Below are positions 12,801 through 24,286 of a stretch of DNA of 64,000 nt, piece by piece (within the stretch, counting starts at the first letter, position 1; every line of letters starts with the position of its first letter). The DNA is from Boswellia sacra (taxonomy: Eukaryota; Streptophyta; Magnoliopsida; Sapindales; Burseraceae): NCBI GenBank assembly GCA_013180625.2, contig SNVD02012237.1:186001-250000 (forward strand), read 5' to 3'. Made by a program: the position numbers and the translations under genes. The notes under the pieces were generated by a model. It was not told the DNA's origin. It saw only the letters and a program-made list of their open reading frames with translations, and made no database searches.

Positions 12801-12929
12801 ATATGTCTAAATTAAATTAAAATACGAATAATTCTGCATATAAAATTTGAATGATATATATTTTTATTTTAATATATTATTTAAGATATCTGAAAACTAA
12901 TAGTTTTATATATATATCCATATTTATAT
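9832..12929. other. AT-rich intergenic DNA
   Basis: Apart from the duplicated hairpin at about 10,567-10,845 and a short TG/TA microsatellite at 10,851-10,876, nothing is recognised. Short open frames around 12,440-12,770 show no family resemblance. Confidence 0.4.
10567..10845. repeat. Two head-to-tail hairpin MITE units
   Basis: Unit A pairs 10,567-10,610 with 10,649-10,695. Unit B pairs about 10,725-10,770 with 10,803-10,845. The arms contain TCATTCATCTAA and its complement around CCAATGG/CCATTGG. The two units are about 155 bp apart and clearly copies of one another. They look like a small foldback MITE that was tandemly duplicated. No coding capacity is present. Confidence 0.6.
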
Positions 12930-13756
12930 ATATTATTTTTATTTGTAAGTTTATTTCACAATAAAAATTTTTGTATATCAAAATAAATTATGAATTTAGT
13001 TTATTTAAATGTGTATAATTAAATAAAGAAATTTTATTTTTAAAAGAATTTGATATATAAATAAGCTAAATGACCATAAAATAATTTTAAAAATATATAA
13101 TGATTCATAACATAAAATTAGAAATAAACAATAATGTTCCAAAATTAAAATATTAAGTTATATACTAATGGGTCATAAATGAATTTTATAGAGGTATTTA
13201 AGAGAATTAAAGGAGTAATAAATTATTCAAACATTTGCATTTAGATAAAAGCAAAATTTTTTTCTTTTTCCATTTAGATGAAAACGTCTTAAATTAAGTC
13301 TTAAGTCGAAAAAACAAACATCATAAAAAGATCTGGAGTCTAAAATTAAGTTAAATTCAGACTTTAAACTAAAAAAAAAAATCAGCCTCTTACGCTTTTA
13401 CAACGGATTAAGTAGATATATTTTCTATGAAAAATACTTGTGTACGTGAATATTTGAAAAAAAACAATAAATCTTAACTCCTTAAATTTTAACTTCTATA
13501 AATAAATTCATCCATTGGATAATTACTATAGACCAAGATGTATCAGGGCAGTAATGTGAAAATTGAAGTCCCTATCTTGGGACCTAGCTAGCTGAAACAT
13601 TCTGAGAAGAAATGGCTCTGTATGAGATTCCAAAAAAAAAAAAAATTATGCTACACATTGAGACGACCCAATACTCCCAAAATCTATAGGAATTGACAAA
13701 CTTTAATTGATCATCATCATACGTACTTGAAAACAGTGCATACACAACTACTATCA
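12930..13756 (+). promoter_or_regulatory. Upstream region of receptor kinase 2, duplicated from copy 1
   Basis: Aligns with 1-824 ahead of kinase 1, with many substitutions and small indels. The stretch about 13,552-13,756 is best conserved and includes CTAGCTAGCTGAAACA and AAATGGCTCTGTA. An in-frame TTG at 13,727 extends the reading frame, but there is no ATG there, so translation is taken to start at ATG 13,757, matching copy 1. Confidence 0.6.
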
Positions 13757-16700
13757 ATGGCTAGCGAAAGCAAAAATCGAATCCTCTTGAGCTTTTCTTT
13801 CTTCTTACTATTGATGGGGCAGTCATCTTATTCCAGGACGTTAGACAAACTATTACAAGGTCAAAAGCTCAAAGATGGGGATGAGCTGGTCTCAGCTTTA
13901 GGGACCTTCAGGTTAGGATTCTTCAGCCCTCTTGCATCGACGAATCGTTATGTAGGAATCTGGTACTTTTTGCCTACAGAGAGTTCTCACGATGTTCACT
14001 ATCACTTGGCTGATGGTTACTATCAAAAGGACAAGCCTGTGTGGGTTGCCAACCGGGACGACCCAATCTCAAATAAATCAGGAAAGCTTATGATAAATAG
14101 CGATGGCAATTTGATTATCGTACGTGATGGTGGACAACCAATTCCAATAAGTTCAGTCCAGAAAGGAAGAAATACAATTGCTACTCTACTGCAATCTGGC
14201 AATCTTGTCCTACAAGAAAAGAATTCAAAGCGGATTCTATGGCAAAGCTTTGATTTTCCGACTGATACACTTCTTCCAGGGATGAAACTAGGAATCAACT
14301 TGCAAACGAGGCAGGAATGGTTTATCCAATCGTGGACTGATATTGACTCTCCTGCAAAAGGCGAATTTACTCTTCGCGTGGAACCAAACGTCACAAAGAG
14401 TCTGATCAACTACAAGCAAGGTGAAGTGTACTGGAATAGCGGGCTCTGGCTAAATGATAAGCAAAAGTTCAACTGCTCTAAAGATTCATGGGCCCTTAAC
14501 CGGTACTACAACTTTAGCTACACTTCAAATAAACAAGAAAAGTACTTCAATCTCCATTCTGTAAGCCAAGATTCATTTCCAATATTGAGAATGAATCCGG
14601 ATGGAGCAATCACGAACGGCAAAGGACTGTTTATTTCTTGTACAAAGTATGGAGGATGTTGGGAAGTTCATAACCAGGTGCAGGCAGCTCTCTGTGGAAG
14701 TCGTTCACCTGACGATTATTTGGATCGTTGGCTTGCCAGGAGAGGATTCATGTCAGGAGATGGATTCAAGTTCAACCCAAGTGACAACATGAACTATTCT
14801 GATTGTCGATTGCAATGCATCAAGAATTGTTCTTGTGTTGCCTTTGCTCCCACCGCAAGTAACTTCACTGGCTGCGAGATTTGGAGCAATGGAACAAATT
14901 ACGAGAAGAGGTTTACACCAGATGCACGTTTCTTATTCCTTCTTGACGAAGCGTTTGGTCCAAGTTAGTCTGCTTCATTAATGAAGTAAACTTATAGTTA
15001 AATTTATATTAAACAAATTAACTCTTAATTGATCACCTATCTCGTTGCATTAATTAATTAATGTAGAAATTAGGCTAAAAGAAACTCAGCATATGTGATA
15101 GAAGCTTTTGTTTTGCAAAATTCATAATGCATCCAAATTTGCTCAGAATTTCCTACTTGAAAATTAAATAAAGGGAAAAAAAAGAAAAAGAAAAAACCCC
15201 TTTTATGGAGAGTGCAAATTTGTGAGAATTTGTTTGCGAGCAAATTAATAAGGGATATGTATACATTAATATCTTACCAGTTCAACAATATACCAAACTA
15301 ACAAAAACCGTAGAATGAGCTTGGTTTTCTGCAAATTAGAGTACATGTTATAAGTTCTAAAAGAATTTTATATAAAGATATGAATATAGAAATTGATGTG
15401 TGTGTGTGTGTGTGTGTTTATGTACATACATAGGTACGTATGTATGTAAAGGAGAAAAGGATGTAAGTGTTATTTTTAAATATCTTTGAATCTTAAGTAT
15501 TTTACCCAGACATTAAGGGCATCCCAATAATTGGCAAGAGTACAGAATGACGGTACCACAATGCAAGTAAAAGGTCCAATTTCATTAGATACATAGCAAA
15601 GTAGAATAAATGAATTTTAATATCTTACCAATAGAATTGTGATATTTAATTATATCCTTGCAGGAGAGAGCATAGAGGAGGAGCGGAGTAGCATCAGCAA
15701 ACCATTGTTAATCAGTGGAATAGTAGGAGCCCTACTGTTTATCCTTTTGAGTTCCTTGAGCTCTCTAATCATATGGAGAAAGTACAAGGCCAATGAAATT
15801 GGTATGTGTTTGTTCGAAGTTTACTTAAAAAAATAACTAAATGAAGATGAGCCAAATTTTAGACTTCATATCAAAAACAAAAAAAAAAATCCTTAGTTTT
15901 TATCATTATAAAAATTATAATAATTATTATTGGCATTAATTAGTTGTTAGTCTAATAATGTGTTATTATAATATGAAAACATATTGGCGTGTAAGAGGAG
16001 CATATAGAACCACCACTATTCAAAAGTCACCATGCATAGCCTCCTGAGAACCTTCACAAATTAATTTTGCTTTTAATATTTTTTGATGTGTTGGAAAAAC
16101 AAATTATTTCTAGGAGGAAATGATGATTTTTTTCCCCCTCCTTTCTTGTGCAGAAGAGAAGTGGTGGATGTTATTGATTATTGCCATAGGAGTAGCTTTG
16201 TTGATACCACCTGTATGCTGCTTAAGCTATTTGATATTGAAAAAACTCAGGAGAAAAGGTAAACCCCACTTTCACTCATGAGAACAAAAATCATTATCGA
16301 TCAATGATCAACAAGTTAATATACTTTAATATGTCGGAGCTACTCTAATTTCAATTTCCGTGCATCTTCATTAGTGCAAAGCATGGTTAACCGAAGGAAA
16401 CTACTACGTGAGCTTGCAACTACCATCAAACGTGGCACCAAAATTGGCAGACGAAAACGTAGAAAAAAGAAGAGCATGGACCACGAGTTTTATATATTTG
16501 ATTTTCAAACTGTTGAAGCTGCGACAAACAAATTCTCGACTGAAAATAAGATCGGAGAGGGTGGTTTTGGCCCAGTTTATAAGGTAAATTTAGAATTTTA
16601 TTGCATTACTGAGTGAAATAATTGGTAATTCATTGTTGTAGGAACATGATTTCAGGGTAAATTAGAAGATGGTCAAGAAATAGCAATAAAGAGACTCTCA

Positions 16701-17871
16701 CGAACATCACGACAAGGAATAAGGGAGTTCAAGAATGAAGTTCAACTCATTGCAAAACTACAGCACACTAACTTAGTGAAGCTTTTAGGATGTTCTCTTT
16801 ACAAAGAGGAAAGGATTTTAGTCTATGAGTACATGCATAACAAAAGCTTGGATTTCTTTATTTTTGGTAAGTTTCTTTACAGCATTTCAGGGCTTTTTAA
16901 ACAACAGTTATACCATCTTGTCTACTAATCTTTATTCCTTTACTTTTCCAACACTGACACAGATTCCGAAAGAAAGAAGCTATTGAATTGGAAGAAACGA
17001 CTCAGCATAATTGAAGGGATTGCTCAAGCACTTCTTTATCTTCAAAAGTTTTCGAGATTAAAAGTGATTCATAGAGATTTAAAAGCCAATAACATTTTAC
17101 TTGACGACCAAATGAATCCAAAATTATCCGATTTTGGGATGGCTAGAATTTGTGGAATGAACAAGTCAGAATTGAAAACAGAGAGAATTGCTGGAACGTT
17201 GTAAGTGCACCTTATATTTCTTAATTAATTATCAAATATGCACGTACTTTCTTTTGCATTTGCCTCCATAATTAATTTCTCTTTCAGATACTAAAGATAG
17301 TCTTCATTAATTTATTCTTCAGTGGTTACATGTCTCCAGAGTATATCACAAGTGGCATGTTCTCAATAAAATCTGATGTTTATAGCTTTGGAGTTTTAAT
17401 TTTGGAAATTGTGAGCAGCAAGAAAAATAGAGGAAGTTATGGTTCAGAACGCTCTCTCAACCTTGTAGGATATGTATGTATAAAAAATCCACTCGAAATG
17501 GCTATAAAACTGTACGTACATTTTTTATTTGTGCATACTATTAATTGTATTAAAAATTTAACCTTGGCCAGGCATGGCAACTGTGGAATGAAGGTAAAGC
17601 TTTAGAGCTAGTAGATTCAGAACTGGATGGACCAAGCAGCTCTTCCGGTGAAGTTATGAGATGCATTCATGTGGGTCTCTTGTGCGTGCAAGACCAAGCA
17701 AAGGACAGACCCACAATGTCTGATGTTATTTCAATGCTTCCAAATGAAGCGAGGGTCTTACCAGCACCAAAACAACCAGCATTTTTCAACAAAGTTCCTG
17801 AAAATGTGTCAACAAATTGTGCCACAGCCACCGTAAACGAGGTAACAATTTCAATGGTGGAAGCAAGATAA
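13757..17871 (+). CDS. G-type lectin S-domain receptor-like serine/threonine kinase (CES101-like), copy 2
   Basis: Eight exons with the same phases as copy 1: 13757-14963, 15664-15801, 16154-16258, 16375-16583, 16656-16866, 16963-17200, 17323-17473 and 17572-17871. They total 853 codons including the stop. Order: signal peptide (about residues 1-26), B-lectin domain ([11 protein letters not shown]), S-locus glycoprotein-like region, PAN domain ([16 protein letters not shown]), two transmembrane exons, and a protein kinase. Kinase motifs are [10 protein letters not shown], Lys near 565 in AIKRL, HRDLK with Asp near 662, DFG near 680, and GYMSPEY. All catalytic residues are kept, so it should be an active plasma-membrane kinase. 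The protein ends [11 protein letters not shown], similar to copy 1. The extracellular exon is more alike between copies than the transmembrane exon. The ligand is unknown. Confidence 0.92.
15395..15417. repeat. TG microsatellite in intron 1 of kinase 2
   Basis: Run of about eleven TG units, absent from intron 1 of kinase 1. Confidence 0.8.
15664..16258 (+). other. Tandem pair of transmembrane exons in kinase 2
   Basis: Exon 15664-15801 (138 nt) encodes [20 protein letters not shown] followed by WRKYK. Exon 16154-16258 (105 nt) encodes EEKWW, then [20 protein letters not shown] and a basic tail. Both are phase 1 on both sides, exactly as in kinase 1. The first exon has diverged strongly between the copies, while the second keeps EEKWW and the same length. 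Retention of both open exons in both paralogues argues that each is used. Confidence 0.7.
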
Positions 17872-18466
17872 TTGATTATACCAGGCAAGATTTGTAATAT
17901 ATTAATTAATCAATGATTTGCTTGTCGTGACATTGAACTTACCATATAATTACTCCCGGTAGCTTGTTCCAAATGGCGGTTCTGTTCTTTTCAATTATTT
18001 ATTTACGGAATTAAGTAATCTCAATTAAGAAGAAAATTAGAATTAATACACTATTAAACGGTAGTTTTATCACATAGTCATTTTGGGATAGTTTTGTTGT
18101 GAACAAAATCGGTTATGACCATAAGCTATAAATTTTAAAAACTATCTTAACCAATTTTTAAAATCGAATGAAACATCCTACAATTTTTTCTCACAACACA
18201 ACCAATTTTTAAAATCAATTTTATGAAACATCCTACAATTTTTTCTCACAACACAACTGCGTACAACAAATTTTTTCACAGCACATTAATCCTAAACAAA
18301 CTTTAAAGATCTTTAAGGGTTTCTTTATATGTCTTACAAATGATTCAAACTAAAACTTTTTCTTTTAATTCAGGAACTTAAATCTATGTTAATTTTTTAA
18401 ACGTTAAGGTACTTAAGAAAAGATGAAGGATTTTAAAGAACCCATCCCTAACTCTATACTCATAAG
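17872..18466. other. 3' flank of kinase 2 with a short tandem repeat
   Basis: AT-rich DNA. About 18,149-18,256 holds two near-identical copies of a roughly 60-bp unit with ACATCCTACAATTTTTTC and CTCACAACACAAC. No gene was recognised. Confidence 0.5.
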
Positions 18467-19731
18467 CGGGGACAGAGCCACATTGGGACAAGTGGGGGCA
18501 CTATGTGACCAGGGACAAAGTCAAAAAATTATATTAGTGGGGGCAACTTAAATAATATAAAACAAGATAATTAATATAAAATATACACATTGAGTCTTTA
18601 CATTTACTTAATAGCTCCATAGTTTTCTTTAATTTTATGTTTAAAAAATGTTATGTTTTAGTTTCATTTATATCCTAATATGATATTAGATCTTATTAAA
18701 TTTCTTTTGATACATCAAAAAAGATCTATTCATAGAGATTCTCAAATTAAAAAAGAAAAAGGTATATTCAAGATAGAAGAAAAAAGTCATATATCTAACA
18801 AGTTGATGAGAGCAAAAAATTTAGAAATTTTCATTAAATATAAAAGACAAATATTATGAAATGATTAAAATAAAAAGACAATTATTTTATACTTCTATAA
18901 ATCTTTATCCATAGCATGGAAGTTAGAGTTAAATAAGATAAGTATTTTATACAAAACAATATAATTTTGCATAATTTATTGAAAAAAGTGATCGATTTGC
19001 ATGTTTAAACAATGATTTATATACAATTATAATTAAAAAAATTTAATAGCCACATTGGACTTAGTGGGGGCAATTACCCCCACTCGTCCTAATGTGGCTC
19101 CGTCCGTGTATGTGACCCCTTTTTTTGTTACAAAAAAGTTTATAATGGTCCATTTTATCTTTATTAATTTCACTTTCCCCTCAAAACTTATGAATATTTT
19201 TATCAAATCCATTCCTAAAAAATATTTTAACCTTTAATCCAACAGACTCATTATTGAAAATATAAAATTACATTTTCTAAATTATTACCAACTTATATAT
19301 ATTATTAAAACTCCTTTTTCTTTATATATTTTATTCTTTATATAATTTGTATTCATTATTAATTAAAATATAAATACTTTTAATCTATGAAATTAACTTG
19401 CAATAGTAACCATATGTTTTTAATATAATACTTTTTTTAAAAGAATAATTATTTTTTAATTGATTACCAAGTTTATTATCAATTGAAATTAATTATAAAA
19501 CGAATATTTTAGTGTTATATTTTTAAAACTAAAAGATAATTACAAAAGAGATGAGTTTTAAAATTAATATGCAATCTTAATTACTTTTAAATTAGTTATC
19601 AAATATTTAGCATAATATATTTTTAATATAAAATAATATAATAAAGAAAACCTATTTATTATATATTTTATTTTAATTTTTGTTACATTCAAAGTTGCAC
19701 CCATTGATTCACTTTTTTGGCTCTGTCACTG
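18467..19731. mobile_element. Non-autonomous hAT-like element
   Basis: The left end CGGGGACAGAGCCA and the right end, reverse complemented CAGTGACAGAGCCA, fit the CAGGGGCGGAGCC type of hAT terminus. Flanking 8-mers CTCATAAG (18,459-18,466) and CTCAAAAA (19,732-19,739) agree at six of eight positions, so an aged target duplication is plausible. A second copy of the terminal sequence, inverted, lies inside at about 19,050-19,108, with GTGGGGGCAATTACCCCCAC as a local palindrome. This suggests a nested or internally deleted relative. No transposase is present. Confidence 0.55.
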
Positions 19732-19828
19732 CTCAAAAAGTGGTGAAATGATAGTTCGACAATTATTGATAGATACCAATCCATTTATATTCTTATGCAA
19801 TAACTGCCTGATTTTATACTTTTAAAAA

Positions 19829-19855
19829 TTTATATATATATATATATATATATAT
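19829..19855. repeat. TA microsatellite
   Basis: Run of TA units next to the left end of the MITE at 19,861. Confidence 0.8.
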
Positions 19856-19860
19856 AAAGA

Positions 19861-20344
19861 AGGGTTAATATCACACCACCCTGAGGTTTGTGAACATATC
19901 AAACATAAACGAAGTTTGACATTAATTTTCAAAGACCCCCAACCTTTGAGAAATGCATCACAAACACGATGAAGTGTAATTTTTGTTATATGTGTGTGTG
20001 TTTGTGTGTTTTTTTTTTTTTTTTTTTGTATTGGTGAATGAGTGGACAGTAGCCTAGAGTGCAAGGATTGGAAGTTTTCTAAAAATTCACAGATTTATGG
20101 ATTGAAAGATTTCCTACAAATTTTTAGGTCTAAATTTTTTTTGTTTAATTCTTTAAAATGGAAAATTAATAGGGATAAAAAGATAATTTCATATTAAAAA
20201 TAACGATAATTATCTGAATCTGTTTGTAAAGGGTGTTTGTCATTAATTTATGAAACACTCAGGATGCTATTGATTAAAAATGTCAAACTTTATTTATGAT
20301 TAATGAATTCATAAACCTGAAAAGTAATTTGTGATATTAGCCCT
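19861..20344. mobile_element. MITE with AGGGTTAATATCACA termini
   Basis: The left end AGGGTTAATATCACA and the right end, reverse complemented AGGGCTAATATCACA, pair as terminal inverted repeats. The match continues in an AGGTTTGTGAA / AGGTTTATGAA block further in. The element is 484 bp with a poly-T tract and no coding sequence. I could not find a convincing target duplication, so the superfamily is unassigned. Confidence 0.6.
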
Positions 20345-21465
20345 ATTAAGGAAAGAAAAAGTTTGTATGTTCATTTTTATAACAAGTTTTAGAATATTAT
20401 TTAGAAATTATAGAATTCCTTTAAATAAGAACTTATAGAATACAAGCACACATATACATGCTGCTCTAAATAGTTGTTTTGGAAGGATTTTATGATCCAC
20501 ATTTGGAGTTATTGCATCACTTTTTTTCCTTTTTAAATTGCACAAGTAATATTCAAATTTCCTTGCAATTTTATATTTCAATTGATTTCTTTAATTGTGT
20601 AATTTATTTTAATTGGAAAGAGCATTTACTTTCAGCGTCTAAAGCCTTCTATTTTTCACATTTTCTCCCAAGAACAAAGCCTAAAGAAAAACTAGGAAAA
20701 TCTAATAAAATTTTACCTCGATCGATGCAGAGATGGCAAGCTCTCTCAAGACACCATATAATCCAAGCTTTGTATTATCTATATGTTAAGTTTCTTATTT
20801 CAAAATATAAGACAGAAATTAGAAAGAAAAGGCGCACAAATAGAATACTTATTATTATCTCTAAAATGAATGTTGAGAAAGGAAGGTGAGGGGAGGTCCG
20901 ATTAGAATTGATAACACCTTACTGTGAGAATCAGATCTAGTAGAAGAATGATCAAAAGCAGAAGAAATGGAGAGAAGCAAGAGGTTGATGAAGTGGAATT
21001 GAGAATGGTGACTAAAGATTAATTGGGAGGGAGTGTAAGGAGTTTGGAAGTGAAGCACAATCATAGAAATCTACCAATAACAGTTGAAAATTGAACAGTT
21101 TTCATTAATCGGAATGAGCATTTTAAGGACGAAATAGGATGTATAGGCCCAGGACGGGCAATGGGCTCATGATATCATTGGGCTAGCTCGTCGTATATTT
21201 GAAAGAATGGATCCATTAAACCCTTAATTTTTGAATCTTCAACACAATTTTTTTTTTAATATTTCGCTTGGGAAAATTTTGTCCTCAAATAAAATTTTTA
21301 AATGAAAAAATGTATATGAAAGAATTTAAGTTCATAGCATTCTAGTAATGTTGCTTGTCAAATCCATTTATGTAGATCGATGTTAACCAAAGATGAGAAC
21401 TTTATTTTAGTTAGAGAAATAGCAAATTTGCTATCAATAGTTTGATTTGTCGAAGTGATTGTAAG
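20345..21465. other. AT-rich intergenic DNA
   Basis: An open frame of about 136 codons (20,479-20,889) has low-complexity, aromatic-rich composition and no family resemblance. I do not regard it as a gene. Nothing else was recognised. Confidence 0.4.
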
Positions 21466-21682
21466 TAGGGATGTCAAAATCCCGGGGCCGGCCCCGGCCT
21501 CAGCATTTCATTTAATTACTTGGCCCCGAAAAATTTTCCGAAAATTCTAGGGCCGGGTAATTTCGTTTCGGGTCCGAATAGATTAGTTCCCCGGATGCTC
21601 CCTGGATTTTCTTATTCTGTTTTTGAATTTAAAAAAACTATACTCTTTTTTTTTTTTTTGCAAGCCTTTATTGATTTGGTAG

Positions 21683-21737
21683 GCGTAGCCTAGTGGTGTG
21701 GTACTCTTGGAACATGCATGTGGTAGGTTTGAACCAC
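21683..21737 (+). ncRNA. tRNA-like (SINE-head) module 1 inside the hAT element
   Basis: TAGCCTAGTGG at 21,686-21,696 matches the tRNA/SINE A box (TRGCNNAGTGG). GGTTTGAACC at 21,726-21,735 matches the B box (GGTTCGANNCC) at a spacing normal for Pol III internal promoters. No cloverleaf closes well, so this is not a functional tRNA. It is most likely the head of a tRNA-derived SINE. Confidence 0.5.
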
Positions 21738-21816
21738 TTGGTTTGCTTCATTTATTTTGCAAAGTGATTTGTCTACTTTATATATAAATTTGCTTCATTT
21801 TTAACCATGTTCAATG

Positions 21817-21880
21817 GCGTAGCCTGGTGGTTCATTGGCCTTGTCTTGGGGTATCTCATGTACCAGGTTTGAGTGGCCTG
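21817..21880 (+). ncRNA. tRNA-like (SINE-head) module 2 inside the hAT element
   Basis: A second A box (TAGCCTGGTGG, 21,820-21,830) and B-box-like GGTTTGAGTGG (21,866-21,876) lie in the same orientation, about 135 bp after module 1. The spacing is slightly longer. The two modules look like diverged copies of one SINE head. Confidence 0.5.
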
Positions 21881-22532
21881 GTTTCCTTTGCTTTTTTTAC
21901 CTTCCAAGGGATTTTTTTTTTCTTTTAATTAGTTTACAGTTTGCTCTTTTAACAGTTATTTATTCTTTATTTTAATTTGAATTGAGTTCCACTCTCTCCA
22001 AATTAGGTTATGAATAATATTTTATCAAAATAATAAATTGATTACTAAAATAAATTATATTATTTACAAAAACCATGCATGAAAAATTAGAAATTTATTA
22101 TTTCAAATTCAAGAACAAGTGAACAAGAAAACAACTTTACATTACAAACTACTATACAATTCCTTAAATAAAAATTCGTTACTTAAACATAATACATTTC
22201 ACTACATAATTGATTAAATGAAAACATAATACAAATTTGATATTTGAATGGGTTAAGTTGGGCTGGGCTCATATAGTTTGAGCTTGTAATGGTATATTAT
22301 TAGTTTGGACTGTTAATGGATAATGATATATTACTTGAATTATAAATGGGATAGACTTTACATAAATTAAATAAAATATATATTTACATTTATTATGGGC
22401 CGGGCCTGGGCATTCCTTGGGATTTCTCTCCCCGTCCCCAGCCAAACTCCCCAGAAATCCGAGCAATTCCCCAGCAAGAGCGGGCCAGGGATCCGGGTAC
22501 TCAGCCCCGCACGGATAATTTTGACATCCCTA

Positions 22533-23773
22533 ATTGTAAGTATAGGACGAATGAACAAGACGTGTAGACAAGCCATTTGCCAAGTACCGCAAGGGCCAAT
22601 GTTCATAAGCAAACTTCATGATAATTGATTTAAGAAAAATTTTGAAAAAGAATAAATGTGTTTTACAAATAATAAAGTTTTGAAAAATGTCTATGCCACA
22701 AACAGAAATCAACAAACCAATAAACTGACAAATGTTGTTTTGTTTTTGAATGCCAAAGACTGATAACTCTACGGACAAAAATAACGTTTAACAGATCAGC
22801 AACAAAAAGAATTGCCGATCTGTCGATATAATCATTCTATCTTAATTTTTTTGAAAACATGATTATTTTTCAAAATCCCCTTATAATTAATTTTATTATT
22901 TTAAAAATTGACCCATTGATTTAAATGAGGAGAAAATTATGAAAACTTTTTAATTCATTGCCCTTTTTAATAATTTGTTTCAATTAGTTGCTTATAAATA
23001 CTGGATAGATGTGGGTATATAACAAAAAATTAAGATGATTCTATTATTAAATGGGATTTATTAAGAAATAAAATTCAAAATTTTAATGATGTTTACTTAA
23101 AAATTGGGTTTAATGATTTAAAAGGTAGAGGCGGAATAAAACCACTATTTGAAAAACCAGTACAAAGTATATTTGATGCAATAATATTTAAGTACCATTT
23201 TTAGTCTCAGAATTATTTAACACGGCCGACTTTCATCCTTACAAACAAATGAAATTTTAGAGGGAATTAATTTTTTCAACGTTATATATTCTCATATTAC
23301 ATATTTAATATACACTTTACGGTAAAAATGCAGTTTGTATATAACATATATATCAACTGGAAGTTAGGTTATGCGATCGATTCACTTAGTTTTGCATTTC
23401 CCTGTTAGAAGGATAAGAAATAATGAAGAAATCCTAACAGTAGCTAAGCAATTCTAGAGTTAAATTGAGAGGGTCCTCTCATTTATTTCTTTGGCAGATC
23501 TCTTTTCGCCAATTAGAGAAACTCTCATTTATCTTCCACCACATCGCTAGCCTACTATGATCTGTCAAGACGACATACTTCAATCTTTCCGATAACTTGA
23601 TTTGTCTAAAAGTGGAATTCAAGATGGGTCCTTTCATTAAATTCTTCAGTATATCTCTCAATTCTCATTATGACTATAAGGGTAAACGTGATTCTCTTGA
23701 CCACAGCCTAGCTTGGGCCTAGCTTTCAAGAAAAGTTTGCATGCAAATGAATGGATTCCTATATTGTTCAACT
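22533..23773. other. AT-rich intergenic DNA
   Basis: No gene, repeat boundary or RNA was recognised between the two hAT elements. Confidence 0.4.
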
Positions 23774-24278
23774 CAGGGGCGAAACTAGGGGTTGGCTGGG
23801 CTAGGCTGGACTGCACTGCAGCCTTGTCAAGCTTTTAAGAAAAAATTCAATTTGATATAAAAGCTTCAAATCATTACTCTTACACCCCTACTTTAAAAAA
23901 AAAATTATGTTTCTATTTATAGCCCGCCCAGCAAACTTAAGAAGAAAAAAAAGATTTATATAAAAAAAATCATTTTAAATCTTATGACACATTTAAAATG
24001 AAATTATCTTTTATATAATCTTTATTATCTTTTCAGTATTTTGTTACAAAAGTGTAATCACACATAAATCTCAATTTACCGAATTATAATTTTTCATTAT
24101 TCTTCTCTTTCTAATCTAAAATTTTAATTTAATATATAAAAAAATAAACATATATGCCTTTTTACCTAACAAATTTCTTGTATATGTAGATTTTTTTCAT
24201 AACAAAATTTCATTGTAAACTAAGCATTAACGAAAAAATTTTAACCCACCCGAATAAAATTTTCTAGTTACACCATTG
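23774..24278. mobile_element. hAT-type MITE with perfect 8-bp target duplication
   Basis: The left end CAGGGGCGAAACTAG pairs imperfectly with the reverse-complemented right end CAATGGTGTAACTAG. GTTCAACT is repeated exactly on both flanks (23,766-23,773 and 24,279-24,286). It is 505 bp long and non-coding. The terminal CA(G/A)GGGCG form and 8-bp duplication support hAT. Confidence 0.85.
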
Positions 24279-24286
24279 GTTCAACT

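Larger units (their letters stand above)
21466..22532. mobile_element. Non-autonomous hAT transposon with perfect 8-bp target duplication
   Basis: Termini TAGGGATGTCAAAAT (left) and ATTTTGACATCCCTA (right) are perfect 15-bp inverted repeats. ATTGTAAG flanks both ends (21,458-21,465 and 22,533-22,540) as an exact 8-bp duplication, diagnostic of hAT insertion. GC-rich subterminal blocks rich in CCGG and CCCC (about 21,480-21,605 and 22,398-22,515) are inversely related. No transposase frame is present. The interior carries two tRNA-like modules, listed separately. Confidence 0.9.

Noticed and set aside
13727..13756. N-terminal extension of kinase 2 starting at 13,727
   Set aside because: The codon is TTG, not ATG, and the homologous start in kinase 1 corresponds to ATG 13,757, which begins a good signal peptide.
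20479..20889. 136-codon open frame
   Set aside because: Low-complexity, aromatic-rich translation of AT-rich DNA with no family motif.
21683..21880. True tRNA genes
   Set aside because: A and B boxes are present but the cloverleaf stems do not close; SINE-like heads are more likely.
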